Positions 51,816 to 63,414 of a DNA stretch of 64,000 nucleotides are shown here, piece after piece. The notes under the pieces are model-generated. The model was not told the DNA's origin and did not search any database. It saw only the letters and a list, made by a program, of their open reading frames with translations. Origin of the DNA: Neoceratodus forsteri. Its lineage: Eukaryota; Chordata; Ceratodontiformes; Ceratodontidae. The stretch spans positions 196,884,501 to 196,948,500 of the forward strand of contig CM057458.1 of NCBI GenBank assembly GCA_016271365.2, given 5' to 3'. Both the position numbers and the translations under genes were made by a program. Within the stretch, counting starts at the first letter, position 1; each line of letters begins with the position of its first letter.

Positions 51816-52599
51816 TTCCCGCATTGCTCCCTGGGGTATTATGAGCTTTGAGTGCCAGAATTTCTAGGGACTTGTGTTGGTCCCTTCCTGCTCCCAAGGG
51901 AGGGCTCTTCCCAAGTGTTCATTTTATCCAGTTCCTCGTCTTCTCTGAGGCCGTGTTGTGGTACCTGGAGTGGTCTTGTTCCTTCTGCCCCTGTGATTCT
52001 GTGTCTGGCTCAATGGCTGTCGACCTGCTGGCTTCGGCCAACCCTTTTGGAGTTCCTGCCCCAGCCACTGGCCTCTCAGTGCCTCTGTCAGGCTTGCCAG
52101 CTGAGACATGGATCGACTAACCGGTTAAGTGTTTTCTTGGTCCGGTTCACCCATTGTCAGAGGTGGTGGTTGACTCTCTTTTTTTGGACTCCAGTCCTCT
52201 TGGCCGTCCTTCTGCAGGGCCAGTTACACCACCCATTCTGGCTATCTCCCTTCAGAAGTTTGTCCCCTCGGGGGTTCTGCAGGCTCTGGTCTGTGCCTCA
52301 TGCATGATTCCCCTCTCCAACAATCTTATCATCATCTGTCAAGGCCACAGTCAAGGGCTTGGTCCCATTCGGGTTCTAGATCTCGGGTATCTTCGTGTTC
52401 CCACTCTTGGCTGTCCCCTCAGAAGCGTCATCTGTGCTTCTCCTCCTCCTTGTCTTCAGGTGAAGGTAGGCTCTGCCAATGTCGTTAGGAAGCACTGATG
52501 TGACCCAGTGGCTTCATGGCCACAGTGGTGCCGCTTCATAGGGGCCATCACTCCCCCAGTCAGTGCTGCCGCAGCCGTTCTGGTTTTGCTCCAGCCATG
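51816..52599 (+). mobile_element. DIRS3, segment 2 of 3
   Basis: This lies between the end of DIRS2 and the start of CR1 B2. Near 52310-52490 a frame is rich in Ser/Arg (SRVSSCSHSWLSPQKR), compatible with a gag tail. Earlier frames show no clear domain. Assignment to DIRS3 is by position, because DIRS gag lies to the left and DIRS pol to the right of the insertions. Confidence 0.45.
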
Positions 52600-53366
52600 C
52601 TGACATCGGAGAGAGGGGAGAAAGGCAGGGGGGGAGATAGAGACAAGGGTTGAAGGGTGGTTACACTAAATGCTAGGAGTCTGGGGAATAAGAGGGCAGA
52701 ACTACAGGCTGTCTTGGAGGAGGGGGGTGTGGACTTGGCGGCTATAACCGAGACATGGGCCACCCTAATCCATGACTAGGACAGGACGTTTCCAGGGTAC
52801 AGATTACACTGGAAGGATAGGGGAAAAGGGGAAGGGGGGTGGCACTGTATGTAAAGGAGGGATTAAAATGTGTAGGGGAGGAGGGAAATGAGAGAGCTAC
52901 AGAAGCACTGTAGATGCAACTACAGGATCCCAAAAATAGATCACTAAGACTGGGGGTGGTGTACAGACCACCCTCTCAAACTGAAGGGATGGACAGGGTA
53001 CTGGCAGAACAGATCAGGAGGAACTGCAGGAAGGGGGGGTGATAGGGGACTTCAGCCTGCTGGGGGTAGAGTGAGGACACACCTACCACAAAGAGCAGAA
53101 GGGAGCAGGTAATGCTGGACTCCTTCCAGGAAAGCTTTCCCTAGTTGGTCAAGGAACCAACTAGGGAAAGGAACAACCTTGACCTCATACGAATGCACAG
53201 GGAGTGGATGAGGGACGTGAGGGGGGGAGGAACCACTGGGGGGGGAGAGTGACCACCGGACAGTATGGTTCCAGTTACAGATGGCTAAAGAGAGGATGGC
53301 ATTTGGCACAAGGGTGCTGGATTTCAGGAACACCAATTTTAAGATGATGAGGGAAGTGGTACAGGG
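52600..53366 (+). mobile_element. CR1-type LINE, family B, copy B2, segment 1 of 3
   Basis: It begins in the region before ORF2 and encodes a decayed endonuclease: RSLGNKRAELQAVLEEGGVD and AAITETWAT (about 52675-52765). GACCACCGGACAGTATGG near 53250 is the SDHRT(V)W-like block. The piece stops at about 53366, where a short family A fragment is inserted. Confidence 0.75.
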
Positions 53367-53624
53367 AGGGGCAATGTGAGGAAGTATTTTTTTCACAGAG
53401 AGGGTAGTGGATGCATGAAACAGCCTTCCTGAGAGGTTGTGGGGTCTAAAACTGTGTGAGAATTCAAGAATGCATGGGACAGACATAAGGCAATTCTTGT
53501 GGGGGGTAGGAAGAAATAGGCTGTTGGTTAACTAGGATCTGTGGCCTATCCTGTAGGTAGGGAAATGGGCAGACTAGATGGGCCAAGCGGTCCTTATCTG
53601 CTGTCAAAGTCTATGTTTCTATGT
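53367..53624 (+). mobile_element. Family A CR1 3' fragment (A3) inside B2
   Basis: About 258 bases of a family A 3' end: AAGTATTTTTTTCACAGAGA (family FFTERVV), GGCAATTCTTGTGGGG, GCGGTCCTTATCTGCTG and the tail TCTATGTTTCTATG. Family B sequence continues on both sides (GGGAAGTGGTA left, TACAAAATTCAAACAGGTAT right). Confidence 0.8.
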
Positions 53625-54606
53625 TCCTGTACAAAATTCAAACAGGTATGAGCACACAACAAAGGTGGGAACTAAGACATGGGATAGTGGAGGCAACAGA
53701 AACTTGCAGCAGGGCCCAGACTAAGAAGGCTAGGGGAAGAAACCCAGCTGGATAAGTAAAGGGGTGCTAGAAAGGGTGAGGAAGAAAAGGTCAGCTTGTA
53801 GGAGATACAGAAAATTGGGGAGGGAGGAGGATAAGGAGAAATACCTGAAAGAAGCGAAGGAAGTGACCATGGGGGTAAGGGCAGTCAAGGCAGCAAGGGA
53901 ACTCAGGCTGGCGCAGGGCATAAAAAAGGGTGAGAAAGACTTCTTTAGGTACATCAGGGAGAAAAGAAGCTTTAAGGACCAAATTGTAAGAATTAAGAAG
54001 GAAAGAGGATGGGTGGAAGAAGGGGGTTAAAAGGCAGAAGTGCTGAACGACTACTTCTGTTCAGTCTTTATGAAAGAAAAGGAAGGGGTGCTACCCATAG
54101 TAGGAGGGAGGATAGAAACGGAAGGGGGGTGACGGATGGAGAAATCACAGTGGGGAGGGTGCTGGAGGGGTTAAGGGCATTGAGGGTAGACAAGGCTCCG
54201 GGACCGGATGGAGTACATCCGAGAGTGCTGAAGGAGTTGACAGAAGTCCTGGCAGGACCCTTGACAGACTTATTTAATTCATTTCTAGACACAGGATGCA
54301 TACCTAATGACTGGAGACTAGCTCACATAGTTCCCCTTCACAAGAGTGGACCCAAGGACAAACCGGAGAACTGTAGGCCAGTAAGTCTAACGTCCATAGT
54401 GGAGAAACTAATTGAGACCATCCTAAAGGAGAGGCTAGTGGCACTACTGGAGGTGAGTGGGGTGCGGGATGGGAGGCAGCATGGCTTCATCAAGGGCAGG
54501 TCATGCCAGACCAGCCTGGTGGAATACTGTGACTGGGTGATGAGGCAAATTGACAGGGGTCATGTGGTGGATGTCCTGTACCTAGACTTCAGTAAGGCCT
54601 TTGATT
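53625..54606 (+). mobile_element. CR1-type LINE, family B, copy B2, segment 2 of 3
   Basis: This is the linker and the first half of the reverse transcriptase of B2. It stops inside the palm A motif (LDFSKAFDS) at about 54606, where a minus-strand family A copy begins, and resumes at 55806 with CAGTACCACATGGGAGAC. Confidence 0.8.
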
Positions 54607-54611
54607 CATAG
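53764..54611 (+). pseudogene. CR1 ORF2 linker and reverse transcriptase fingers, copy B2
   Basis: 53764-54030 is the basic linker (RKKRSACRRYRKLGREEDKE, KDFFRYIREKRSF). 54009-54611 is a 200-residue frame with APGPDGVHPRVLKELTEVL, WRLAHIVPLHKSGPKDK, QHGFIKGRSCQTSL and DVLYLDFSKAFDS. It ends because the A4 insertion interrupts the palm. Only one frame change separates linker and polymerase. Confidence 0.8.
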
Positions 54612-55805
54612 AAACATAGACTTTGACGGCAGATAAGGACCGCTTGGCCCACCTAGTCTGCCCAATTCCCTACCTAGAGGATAAGCTGCAGATCCTGTTT
54701 AACCAACAGCCTATTTCTTCCTACCCCGCACAAAAATTGCCTTATGTTTCTCCCATGCATTCTTGAATTCTCCCACAGTTTTATACCCCACAACTTCCTC
54801 AGGAAGGCTGTTCCATGCATCCAACACCCTGTCTGTGAAAAAATACTTCCTCACATTGCTCCGAGCCGTCCCCCCACTATCTTCAAATTGTGTCCCCTTG
54901 TTCTTGCACATCACTTTTTCTGAAAGATGCTACCCTCTTGGACTTTGTTGATTCCACTGAGGTACTTAAACGTTTCTATCATGTCCCCTCCTTTCCTCAA
55001 GGGTATACATATTAAGCTCCTTTAGTCTCTCCTCGTATGGCTTCTCTTGCAGACCCTGCACCATTTTAGTTGCCCTCCTCTGAACTGCCTCCATCCTGCC
55101 TGTGTCCTTGCGGAGATGGGGTCTCCAGAACTGGACGCAGCACTCCAGATGGGGTCTCACCAACTGTCTGTACAGGGGCATAACAACTTACTGTTTTCTG
55201 CTGGTGATGCATCTCCCTAGGCATCCCAGTATCCCCCCCAGCCCTCCCTGCCACTTTCTCACATTGCTTGCCAACCTTAAGTTCATCTGATATGATTACC
55301 CCAGGTTCCTTTCTATTTTGTTGTTGTTACTACCCCTCCCCATTGTGTAATCTTCCCTGGGTTTTTGTTTCCCAGGTGCATTATTTTGCACTTCTTTGCA
55401 TTGAATCCAAGCTGCCATACTTCTGACCATTCCTCCAACTTTGCCAAGTCCCTTCTCATCCTTTCCACGCCTCCTTGTGTATCAACCCTGTTGCAGATCT
55501 TTGTGTCATCTGCAAAGAGGCATACTTTTCCTTCCAGTCCCTCTGCAATGTCACTTACAAAGACATTAAAAAGGACCGGACCCAGTACTGAACCCTGTGG
55601 TACCCCACTAGTAACCCCTCTTTCTTCAGAGTGGACTCCATTTACAATTACTTTATGAGTTCTGTTGTCCAGCTAATGTTTTACCCAGGCTTCCACCCTG
55701 GGACCCACTCCCAGGCTGGTTAATTTGACTATTAATCTTTTGTGCTGGACTGTGTCAAATGCCTTGCTAAAGTCTAGGTAGGCCATGTCCACAGCCCTTC
55801 CCTGG
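54607..55805 (-). mobile_element. CR1-type LINE, family A, copy A4 inside B2
   Basis: Minus-strand, 5'-truncated. The plus strand begins with the inverse of the family A tail (CATAGAAACATAGACTTTGA, then CGGCAGATAAGG) and runs back through the ORF2 end into the palm (GTGTCATCTGCAAAGAGGC is the inverse of the FADDT box). The right end lies at about 55805 near the LDFSKAFDT codons, where family B resumes. Confidence 0.85.
54711..55800 (-). pseudogene. CR1 ORF2 C-terminal half, copy A4
   Basis: 54914-54711 gives KYFFTDRVLDAWNSLPEEVVG, and 55181-54966 gives [20 protein letters not shown] and [14 protein letters not shown]. Further right, decayed frames on the minus strand contain the SGVPQGSVLGP-like and FADDT-like blocks. 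Several frameshifts are present. Confidence 0.75.
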
Positions 55806-56942
55806 TCTCAGTACCACATGGGAGACTTGGAATCAAGCTACAGGGGCGGGAGCAAAACTGGTAGGGTGGGTGGAGAACTGGCTAAAAGATAGGCAGCAGA
55901 GGGAGGTGTTGGTAGGTGGGGAATACTCATCCCCTAAGCCTGTGACAAGTGGTGTTCCACAGGGTTCGGTTTTGGGCCCAGTGCTGTTTGGCATATTTAT
56001 TGCAGACATCTTTGAGTGCATCAGCAGCAAAATCAGCTTATTTGTGGATGACACCAAGATGGGAGCGGTAGTAGATGACCAGGAGGGGTGGCGGGAGCTA
56101 CAGGAGGATCTAGCAAGGCTGGAGGCATGGTCTGACAGATGGCAGCTGGGGTTCAATGCAAAAAAATGCAAGGTGCTGCACTTCGGAACAAAAAATCCGA
56201 GGAGAAGCTACCATCTGAGAGGAGTGCAGCTGGAGGTAACAGAAGAGGAGAAGGATCAGGGGGTGCTCATCATGGGAGCAATGAACAATTCTGTACAATA
56301 CAGAAAGGCAGCAGCAATGGCCAACAAAATGCTGTGCTGGGGTGCATTGCAAGGGGAATTACCTCGAGAAGAAGGGAGGTTATTCTGCCGTTATACTGAT
56401 CATTGGTTAGACCCACCTGGAATACTGTGTACAGTACTGGCGCCCATTCCTACAAAAGGACATCAGGCTGCTGAAGGGGGTGCAGCATAGGGCACCGAAG
56501 ATGATTCAGGGCCTGGGGGAATTGCCATCTGAGGTCAAACTAAGAGAGTTAAACATGTACACACTGGAGGAGAGAAGGGATGGGGGGTATGATTGAGACC
56601 TTCAAATACGTGAAAGGGATAATCATAATGGACACAAAGTGTCTTTTCAGGAGGAGGTTGGGGAGAGCCACTAGGGGCCATGACATGAGATTGGAGGGGG
56701 TTCGATTCAGGAGGGAGGTGAGGAGGCATTTCTTTATGGAGAGGGTGGTTGCAAAGTGCAACGCACTACCAGCTGAAGTGGTGGCATGTACCACAGTGGC
56801 ATGCTTCAAGAAGGGGTGAGACAGGGTAAAGGAAAGTAAGGAGGGGGTGGGGCAACTGCTGAATAGGGAGCTAGCTGCATTCATGAGCAGCCTAGATAGG
56901 CCATGATGGCATTTTGCTGCTGGCAATTTTCGTATGTTCGTA
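55806..56942 (+). mobile_element. CR1-type LINE, family B, copy B2, segment 3 of 3
   Basis: It completes B2 through the ORF2 end and 3' UTR, finishing with GGCAATTTTCGTATGTTCGT at 56923-56942, the same end as the minus-strand copy at 26885. DIRS3 sequence follows. Confidence 0.8.
55870..56820 (+). pseudogene. CR1 ORF2 palm to C terminus, copy B2
   Basis: 55870-56490 is a 206-residue frame: MENWLKDRQQREVLVGGEYS, TSGVPQGSVLGPVLFGIFIA, SLFVDDTKMGAV (family FADDT, Ala replaced by Val, both Asp kept) and WQLGFNAKKCKVLHFGTKNP. A shift near 56330 moves the TSRRREVILPLY block to another frame. The tail at 56580-56819 has GMIETFKYVKGI and RRHFFMERVVAKCNALP. Confidence 0.85.
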
Positions 56943-58219
56943 TCGGTTTCTCCTTCCATTCAGAGAGACCACCCACTGCCCCAGCCCTTGCTTTCACTCT
57001 ATCCCAGGTTGCCGACTGCATTTGGCCTCCCTGGCCAGATGTTCATTGAGACTTCATTCGGTTGAGCCCTGAATAATCATCGGGGTGTCTGGGCCGAGGG
57101 TGATGTTGGAGGAGTCCCTGGATGCTGGGTCCTGCTTCATGCTTCCTTTTGGACTTAAAGCTTGCCTGGGTTCCCATTGTCAGGTAATCCCCCGTTGGCC
57201 ACCCTCATTGGGCTGTTTCTCTGGGGTTGGTTTTCTCTGTAGGAGGAGCCATTATTAGTCCCACTCAGGAGTTCTAGCAGAGTCCGGCCTCTTGCCAGCC
57301 CCTTTGGCCTGTATGGTTCACAACTATACGGTGTCTGCTGGTCCCTCCCCAGCTCCCAGGCCATCCTTTAGCCAGAGGACTGGGGGCTGGTTCGAGTCTT
57401 CGGTGGATGGTCTCTGTCAGCGTGCTCTGGCTCCCCTAACCCAGAGCAACGGGACCAGGTGGCATCACTGATGTGTGCCACTCTGTCCCTCAGTCTCTGG
57501 AAGGCATGCTTTGCTGTCCTGCTGACCCTCTTACTCTTGTCTCGGGTATCTTAGCCCGATTCCCCAGTGGATCTGCGATTTTGCAGTTCCTATAATTCAG
57601 GTACATGCCCATTAGGTTAACGAACTCCAGTTCCAAATGGCCTCAGGCGTCAGTGATCTGGTGCCCGGTCCGTGGCTGCTGCGGTTCCGTGTGGCTTGGT
57701 TGGAGTTCTTCATCCATCTGCTGGCTCCCCACGTCAGTTGGCAGAGGTTCCCTCTTGGGTCTCAGCCAGTTTGGTTGGGGTTGGCTGTTCCTCTCATTTG
57801 CAGGATGTTGTGCTAGGCCACCTTGGCCTCTTTTTGATCCTCTCAGACAAAACTCATGGGCCTGGAACAAGCTCTTCTGTTCTGGGTGTGCCCAGTCCCA
57901 CTGTTCCAGCCACCACAGCCCTGTGCCTAAGCCAGCTGCCCCGGCCTCCAAGAAACCCAGGGATCAAGGTAGCAGCACTCCTCTGACAGTGAGTGCCTTG
58001 GCATTTGCTCAGCCTGCTTGGCGACAGGTCACGGGGTGTCTCCCACCTACCCATCCTGCCTCAGTCTTGTGACCACGGGAAGGGGGACTTTGCCATTTCG
58101 GGCACATCTGATCTGTCCTCACATTGGCCATCTTGGTACTCAACGTGCTGGGCTGCAGACTGCCTCTTAGACTTCAGGGCTTTCCCACTCTACCAAGCCA
58201 TGCTCTGTAGGAGGCTAGT

Positions 58220-58868
58220 GTGCTTCTGGACCTGCTGTCTTCCCTCCGAGGGGACGTTGCTCAGCTCTGTCAGTTCAGCACTGTAGTGGCCAGTCAGGGC
58301 TTCAATTTCAGATACTTTCTGGTTACTGACCAGAAGAGGGGCTGGTGCCCCATATTGGATCTTCATAATCCATTCTGGAGGGAGCACATCCTGCCATCCA
58401 TGAAGCAGGGCCTGCAGTTCTGCTCTCTGGACCTCTGGAAGGCCTTCTTCTCCATCCCAGTCTGTCCGTACCACCGGTGGTTCCTTTGGTTCTGCACTGA
58501 CGGGGTACCTTTGAGTTCCGAGTGCTGCCCTTTGGCATCTCCTTGACCCCCAGGAACTTTGCTGAGTCCCTGGCAGTCGTGGCAGCATTCCTGCTGTGCC
58601 AAGGGATCCAGGTGTACCTCTCCTGGATGACTGGTTGATCATCTGTTACTCTCGGGAGGACATGGAGTGGCCCAGGGATCTGACCCTCCTGACTTTGGGC
58701 CTCCTGGTCCACCCAGCTGAGTTGGAACTTCACCGGTTCATCACCCACATCTTCCGTCGACTCCCTTGGGCCACGGGCCAACTCTCAAAAGTGCAGGCAT
58801 TAGATCTTTCCTCCTTTTCCCTGCCATTTCTGGTTGGGCGCTCATGCCCTGCCTGGGTCCTTCTGTGA
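58220..58868 (+). pseudogene. DIRS3 reverse transcriptase
   Basis: 58220-58546 gives YFLVTDQKRGWCPILDLHNP and FCSLDLWKAFFSIPVCPYH, the DIRS fingers and palm A (family WRPILDLRxLN, LDLKDAYFHIPI). A shifted frame has FRVLPFGISLTPRNFAESLA near 58510-58570. 58596-58868 has PLLDDWLIICYSRED, where the catalytic YLDD box has become LLDD with both Asp kept. At least two frameshifts. Confidence 0.75.
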
Positions 58869-58899
58869 CCACTGGCATACATAGTGTCCTGCACTAGTG

Positions 58900-59480
58900 T
58901 GGTCCAATGGGCCCGCTAGCAGATGCGCCCCCTGCAGCGGGGGGCTGGTCCAGCCCAGCGGTGGTTTCTCTGCCTCAGTCAGCTGGTCCAGCCAGTTCTG
59001 GTGATGCAGACAATGTGGGATGCCATCCAGTGGTGGCTCATCCCAGAACACCTACAGGGAGGAGTCCCGTTCGCCTACCTTAGACCAGTGGTCACTTTCA
59101 TGACTGCTGCATCTCTAGTGGGATGGGGAGTACACCTGGGTGTCCTCTGTGCCCACAGGCACTGGACCCCTGGGGTCCTGTCACCACATCAACCTGTTGG
59201 AGCTCCATGCAGCGCATCTAATTCTAACAGGCTTTGCTCCATCTGTTCAGGATCCAGTCATGTGGGTCCAGATGGACAGCACCATGACCCTGTACTGCCT
59301 CCCTTAGCAGGGTGGAACACATTCCCTCCAGTTCCGTCGGGGAGCCCTCCACGCCTGGACCCTTGTGCACAGCTGAAACATCGATCTCCTGGCGAACTAT
59401 ATGGCCGGTGCTTCCATCCAGGTAGTAGATGCCCTTGGCCGGGTGGCGAGATGTCTCACGAGTGGTCCCTGAACTAGGAG
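58900..59480 (+). pseudogene. DIRS3 RNase H region
   Basis: The 184-residue frame 58923-59477 includes PAQRWFLCLSQLVQP and TAASLVGWGVHLGVL near 59100-59145 (family form TDASLxGWGAHL, first catalytic Asp apparently lost). Blocks after it are frame-shifted. RNase H would degrade the RNA of the RNA/DNA hybrid during replication. Confidence 0.65.
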
Positions 59481-60060
59481 GTGGTGCATCACCTGTTCAC
59501 CCAGTAAGGCACACTCCTGGTCTACCTGTTTGCCTCCTGTGAGAACATGTAGCTTAAGCTGTTCTCTGCCCGCCCACCCCCATGCTGATCACTGTTGGGG
59601 GATGCCTTCGTGAGGCCCTGAACCCCAGGCCTCCTATATGCATTCCCTCCCTTCCCCTTGCTCCACAAGGTGTTGGTCCAGATACAGAGGGACATGGCAC
59701 AGATGATCCTGGAGGCCTGGACTGGCTGTGCCAGTTCTGGTGCTCCAATTTCCTCAGCCTGAGTAGCAGCCCTCTATGGCACTTCCATCCACTCCCGAAT
59801 CTGCTCTTTTGTCATCATGGGAAGGTCTTGCTGGACCTTCAATCCCTGCACCTGGCAGCCTAGTTCTTGAGCAGCTAGAGTTCCAGACTTTCGGTCTGTT
59901 CAATGAGGTCCTTCATGGTATAGTAGCCTCTTGGAAGGAGTCATTTCAGCAGCACTATGTGAAGGGGTTGCGGGATAACAGATGGGACCAGACACAGAAC
60001 TTCAGATTCAGCACACAGTCTCTGCATGATGTTTATTACTTCAAAATAAAAAAATAAAAC

Positions 60061-61366
60061 AACATTCTTTACAGAATTGCAGGTGATTCACTTTCCTCAG
60101 TGACCACTGAGGATAACCTTAAAGACGACAGGCAATAAAAATTGTGTTTACCCCACAAAATGTGTCCTGTAGTTATTACTTATATTATTCATTTGAATTG
60201 TAGTCTGAAAAGATATGTTGCTTGTTATTTCAGTTTTAATATTATTAATTTCATTGATTTTCCCAATATGGCCATAACCGGAGCCGCTTCACAAATCTTT
60301 GCGGTATTCACACAGAAGAAGAGAGCGTGCCGATTTGGTCATGAAATGCCTGTTTGAGTTTGGCACCACCTGCTGTACTCGTTCCAAACACTCGGTATTG
60401 TCACAGTGCTGTAAAGTGGCTAGGTGTCAAGGCTATCTTGTAGTGTGATGAAACAAACGGTTATCGGCAATGTACATCATGATGTGCAGCAGTTGATGTT
60501 TCCGAGCACTACCGCAGTGCCTTGCTCCCGTCACTGTAAACTCCATCTTTTAAAGAAAAGAAATGCTTTTCTGGGTGAAATCAATTAAATTATTGCCATT
60601 CTAATGCACAAAAAAGTGGCTTCCCCATGAGACTAACAACTATTTCTGCCGTTTATGCCGAATGAATAATGTTATATAATTTAGTACACCACTTGGACAC
60701 TACTTCCCAATGAGCCACCTCTAAACACGTATCACATACTTAGACTACTGCAGCTCCTGTAAGACAGTGACCCTTCTCTAGTGTGATCCCTGAATTGGGG
60801 CCCTGCAGAGAGAAGGAACTGTGCAGAGGTGGAAAACTGAGGTACCAATGTCAGTGAGGGATTCCCAGGAGCAGACATGCACTCCATTTTCAGTGGCCCT
60901 GAGTGACCTGATGAGGCTGAAGGAGTTGCTGGCAGAGTCACCAGTTCCTGACAGCTCGCCAGTTCAGTTACAGTATTTTTCTTTTTAACAAAACCTCACA
61001 TCTGTGTCTGTTGCCATTTGCAGTGGAATGCAGAGTAGTTTGTGTCGGGTATCTGCAACGGAGATTGGATACTGGCTGCGAGCTGTTTTTATTAGGCAGG
61101 AGGTCACAATTGGGCAATGGTAAGCAAAGTTTGCTTTTTATTCTCTTTTTTAACAAGCCCTGCACAGTACACACACTCTGTTTAGATTCATGCTGGGATG
61201 CAGGCTAGTTTGAACTTTCCCATTTTGACCTACAGTAGTACAGTCTATACCTACTAACCATCTCAGCCTCATCACTGGCTCCCCATGTCTCCATGGCAAC
61301 CAAATCCCCCCCTCAAAAGTATTTAAATATGGAATAATTTATGGTGTGTGGTACATTATACACTAT
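60061..61366. other. No gene recognised
   Basis: Mixed sequence with several CpGs at 60270-60540. No frame over 75 residues carries a domain I know on either strand, and no repeat boundary is evident. Confidence 0.45.
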
Positions 61367-61462
61367 ATCAATAATTAGATTTCCATAGTGTAGTGTCCCA
61401 CCCGATCGTCCAGCAGATATCGGTAATTAAGTTTCTGTAGTATAGTGCACCCCTCCCCCAGA
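61367..61462 (+). repeat. Short tandem duplication, about 58-bp period
   Basis: ATATCAATAATTAGATTTCC with TAGTGTAGTGTCCCACCC is repeated as ATATCGGTAATTAAGTTTCT with TAGTATAGTGCACCCCTCC. It lies just left of the large palindrome. Confidence 0.65.
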
Positions 61463-61475
61463 TTCCTGATATTTC

Positions 61476-61928
61476 ATCCGATATTGAGAAAGTCCTTGTT
61501 TGTTTTTTTCTTATGCTTCTTCGGGTGGTCTCCCCCTACCTTACCAGTCGTAATACCAAAACAATAACAAAAAAAAAAACACTCCTCCTTAGTCTAGTGG
61601 TACCCCCAAACCCACACCCACTCAGGTGACCCTCACCCCCGGAACAACTTTCAGCCCGATGAACAGCACAGCCCACCTCCTCCACTGACTGCCTGCCAGC
61701 TGAGTTATGAATGAGCCTAACTCATTTCAGTTATTCATAACTCAGTTGGTAGGCAACCGTGGAGGTGAGAGGTGGTCTGTGCTGCTCGTCGAGCGAAAGT
61801 TGTGCTGTGAGTTTGGGGGTACGCAATTTCAGACTACCAGGAATTTTTTTTTTGTATTGTGACTGGTAATGTAGGAGACCACTAGAAGATGCATTAAAAA
61901 AAAAAAAAAAAACACGCGAGTATCGGAT
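61476..61928. repeat. 450-bp palindromic element
   Basis: The ends ATCCGATAT (61476-61484) and TATCGGAT (61921-61928) are inverse. The arms, about 220 bases each, pair around a centre near 61722 where CAGCTGAGTTATGAAT meets ATTCATAACTCAGTTG. T- and A-runs are mirrored (61502-61509 and 61894-61911). It reads as a foldback or MITE-type non-autonomous element. It encodes nothing. Confidence 0.85.
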
Positions 61929-62750
61929 TGTGGCGTTTCTGTTGATTTTACACAGCTGCATTAAATGGACATTCTGTTTTGAAATAAACTGACAGTTATC
62001 CGATTCATTCTTGTGTTAGGTATTTTGTTATCTTTTTCGACAAGAGAAACTTTACTTCGGAATGAGGACACGCACTGTCAAATGAACTATCGCACTCAGC
62101 ATTGATATGATCACGGTTATTCACCGTAGGACTGTCTCAAATGAGGACGTCACTTAGAGTGCAGCTTTTTACCAGCCGTTCATGAGCATAAAAGAATACT
62201 GAGAGTCGGGGTGGGTCAGTCGGGGGTCAGTCGGCATATGGGTAACTGGTAACACACAACTAAAAATAATGACAGGAGCCCTCTGCATGTGCTCAGCTTG
62301 TTTATAATGTAAGCATAGGAGGTTATAACACTAAAAATAACATAAAGCACAATTCACGTCCACTTTAAGCTGTGGTATATCCCTTCTTCAGTATATCAGT
62401 TTGCAGCAGCAGACTATGCAGGTCCTTCCTCTGCACTTGGTCAGCGCCCCACTGATCTGTCTTACCCCAGTGGAAATGAACCATTCCCTATGTTGGTCTT
62501 GCATGTTTGGGTCATGATGAGCCCCCAAAAAAAAAAACAAACTAAAGACAAAAAATCTCTGAAGCTAGGATTACTCCAAAGGGCATCGCAATAAAGCCAA
62601 GTTTCAAAGAAATACAAAATGATACCTACATAATGCAAAGCATCGTGGGATGTATATGCAGATCACCATGAAATTATTGCATGGTGCCCAAAGAGCCTCT
62701 CAAACAATTTGCAATTTACATGCCTTTTAACAACACAACAGGGGTTTTCT
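61929..62750. other. No gene recognised
   Basis: Mixed sequence with an A-run near 62528-62537. I see no frame or repeat that I can support. Confidence 0.5.
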
Positions 62751-63414
62751 GATATCTCTACCCCGGTAATTTAATTCTGTAATACAGTCACCTAGTAGTT
62801 TTTTACCTGTATCAAAAACACCTAGTGCCGTGGTATTTTCAACATTTACAGGTTTCATAAGCATTGGCCATATATCTAATGTGCTTTGATGTTATATTGC
62901 TTTTACATAATTTAGGTCAACAACAAGGAAACACAGCTTGTTGTTTTAAATCAGTTTGGAGGTCACCACTATAACTTCCTTGTACGATGACCTGAGAAGG
63001 AAAACTAAAAATAAGGCTGGACACTATAGACGAGTCAAGAAGGGGGGGACGTGCCCATAGGTGGCCAACCATATGGACTCGAATTTTTGACATCTCTATC
63101 CCAATAACTTAATTCTATAATACATTCACCTAGCAGCTTTTTACCTTTATCAAAAACACCTAGTGCTGTGGTATTTTCAACATTTACAGGTTTCATAAGC
63201 ATTGGGCATATACCTAATGTGCTTTTATGTCAAAGTGGTTTTACACACTTTAAGTCAGCAACAAGGAACACGGCCTGCTGTTTAAAATCATTTCAGAGGT
63301 CACCACAATAACTTCCTTGTACGAGGACCTGAGAGGGAAAAGAAAAAATAAGGCTGGACGTTATAGACTAGTCCGGGGGGGGGCACCCATAGGTGGCCAA
63401 CCATATGGGCTAGA
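62751..63414 (+). repeat. 338-bp tandem dimer
   Basis: The unit starting GATATCTCTACCCCGGTAAT at 62751 recurs at 63089 as GACATCTCTATCCCAATAAC and runs to about 63414. Shared blocks include TCAAAAACACCTAGTGC, ACAGGTTTCATAAGCATTGG and ATAGGTGGCCAACCATATGG. The units differ by scattered substitutions and small indels. No coding content. Confidence 0.9.

Larger units (their letters stand above)
56943..60060 (+). mobile_element. DIRS3, segment 3 of 3 (pol)
   Basis: It contains DIRS-type reverse transcriptase (58220-58868) and RNase H (about 58920-59480) in broken frames. The 1.2 kb before them is decayed without a clear motif. No tyrosine recombinase or terminal repeat is recognised on the right, so the 3' part is missing or too diverged. 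AAAATAAAAAAATAAAAC at about 60042-60059 marks an A-rich end. Confidence 0.65.

Noticed and set aside
60142..60540. Possible transposase or host exon in the CpG-containing stretch
   Set aside because: Both strands were read; frames are short and match no family I know.
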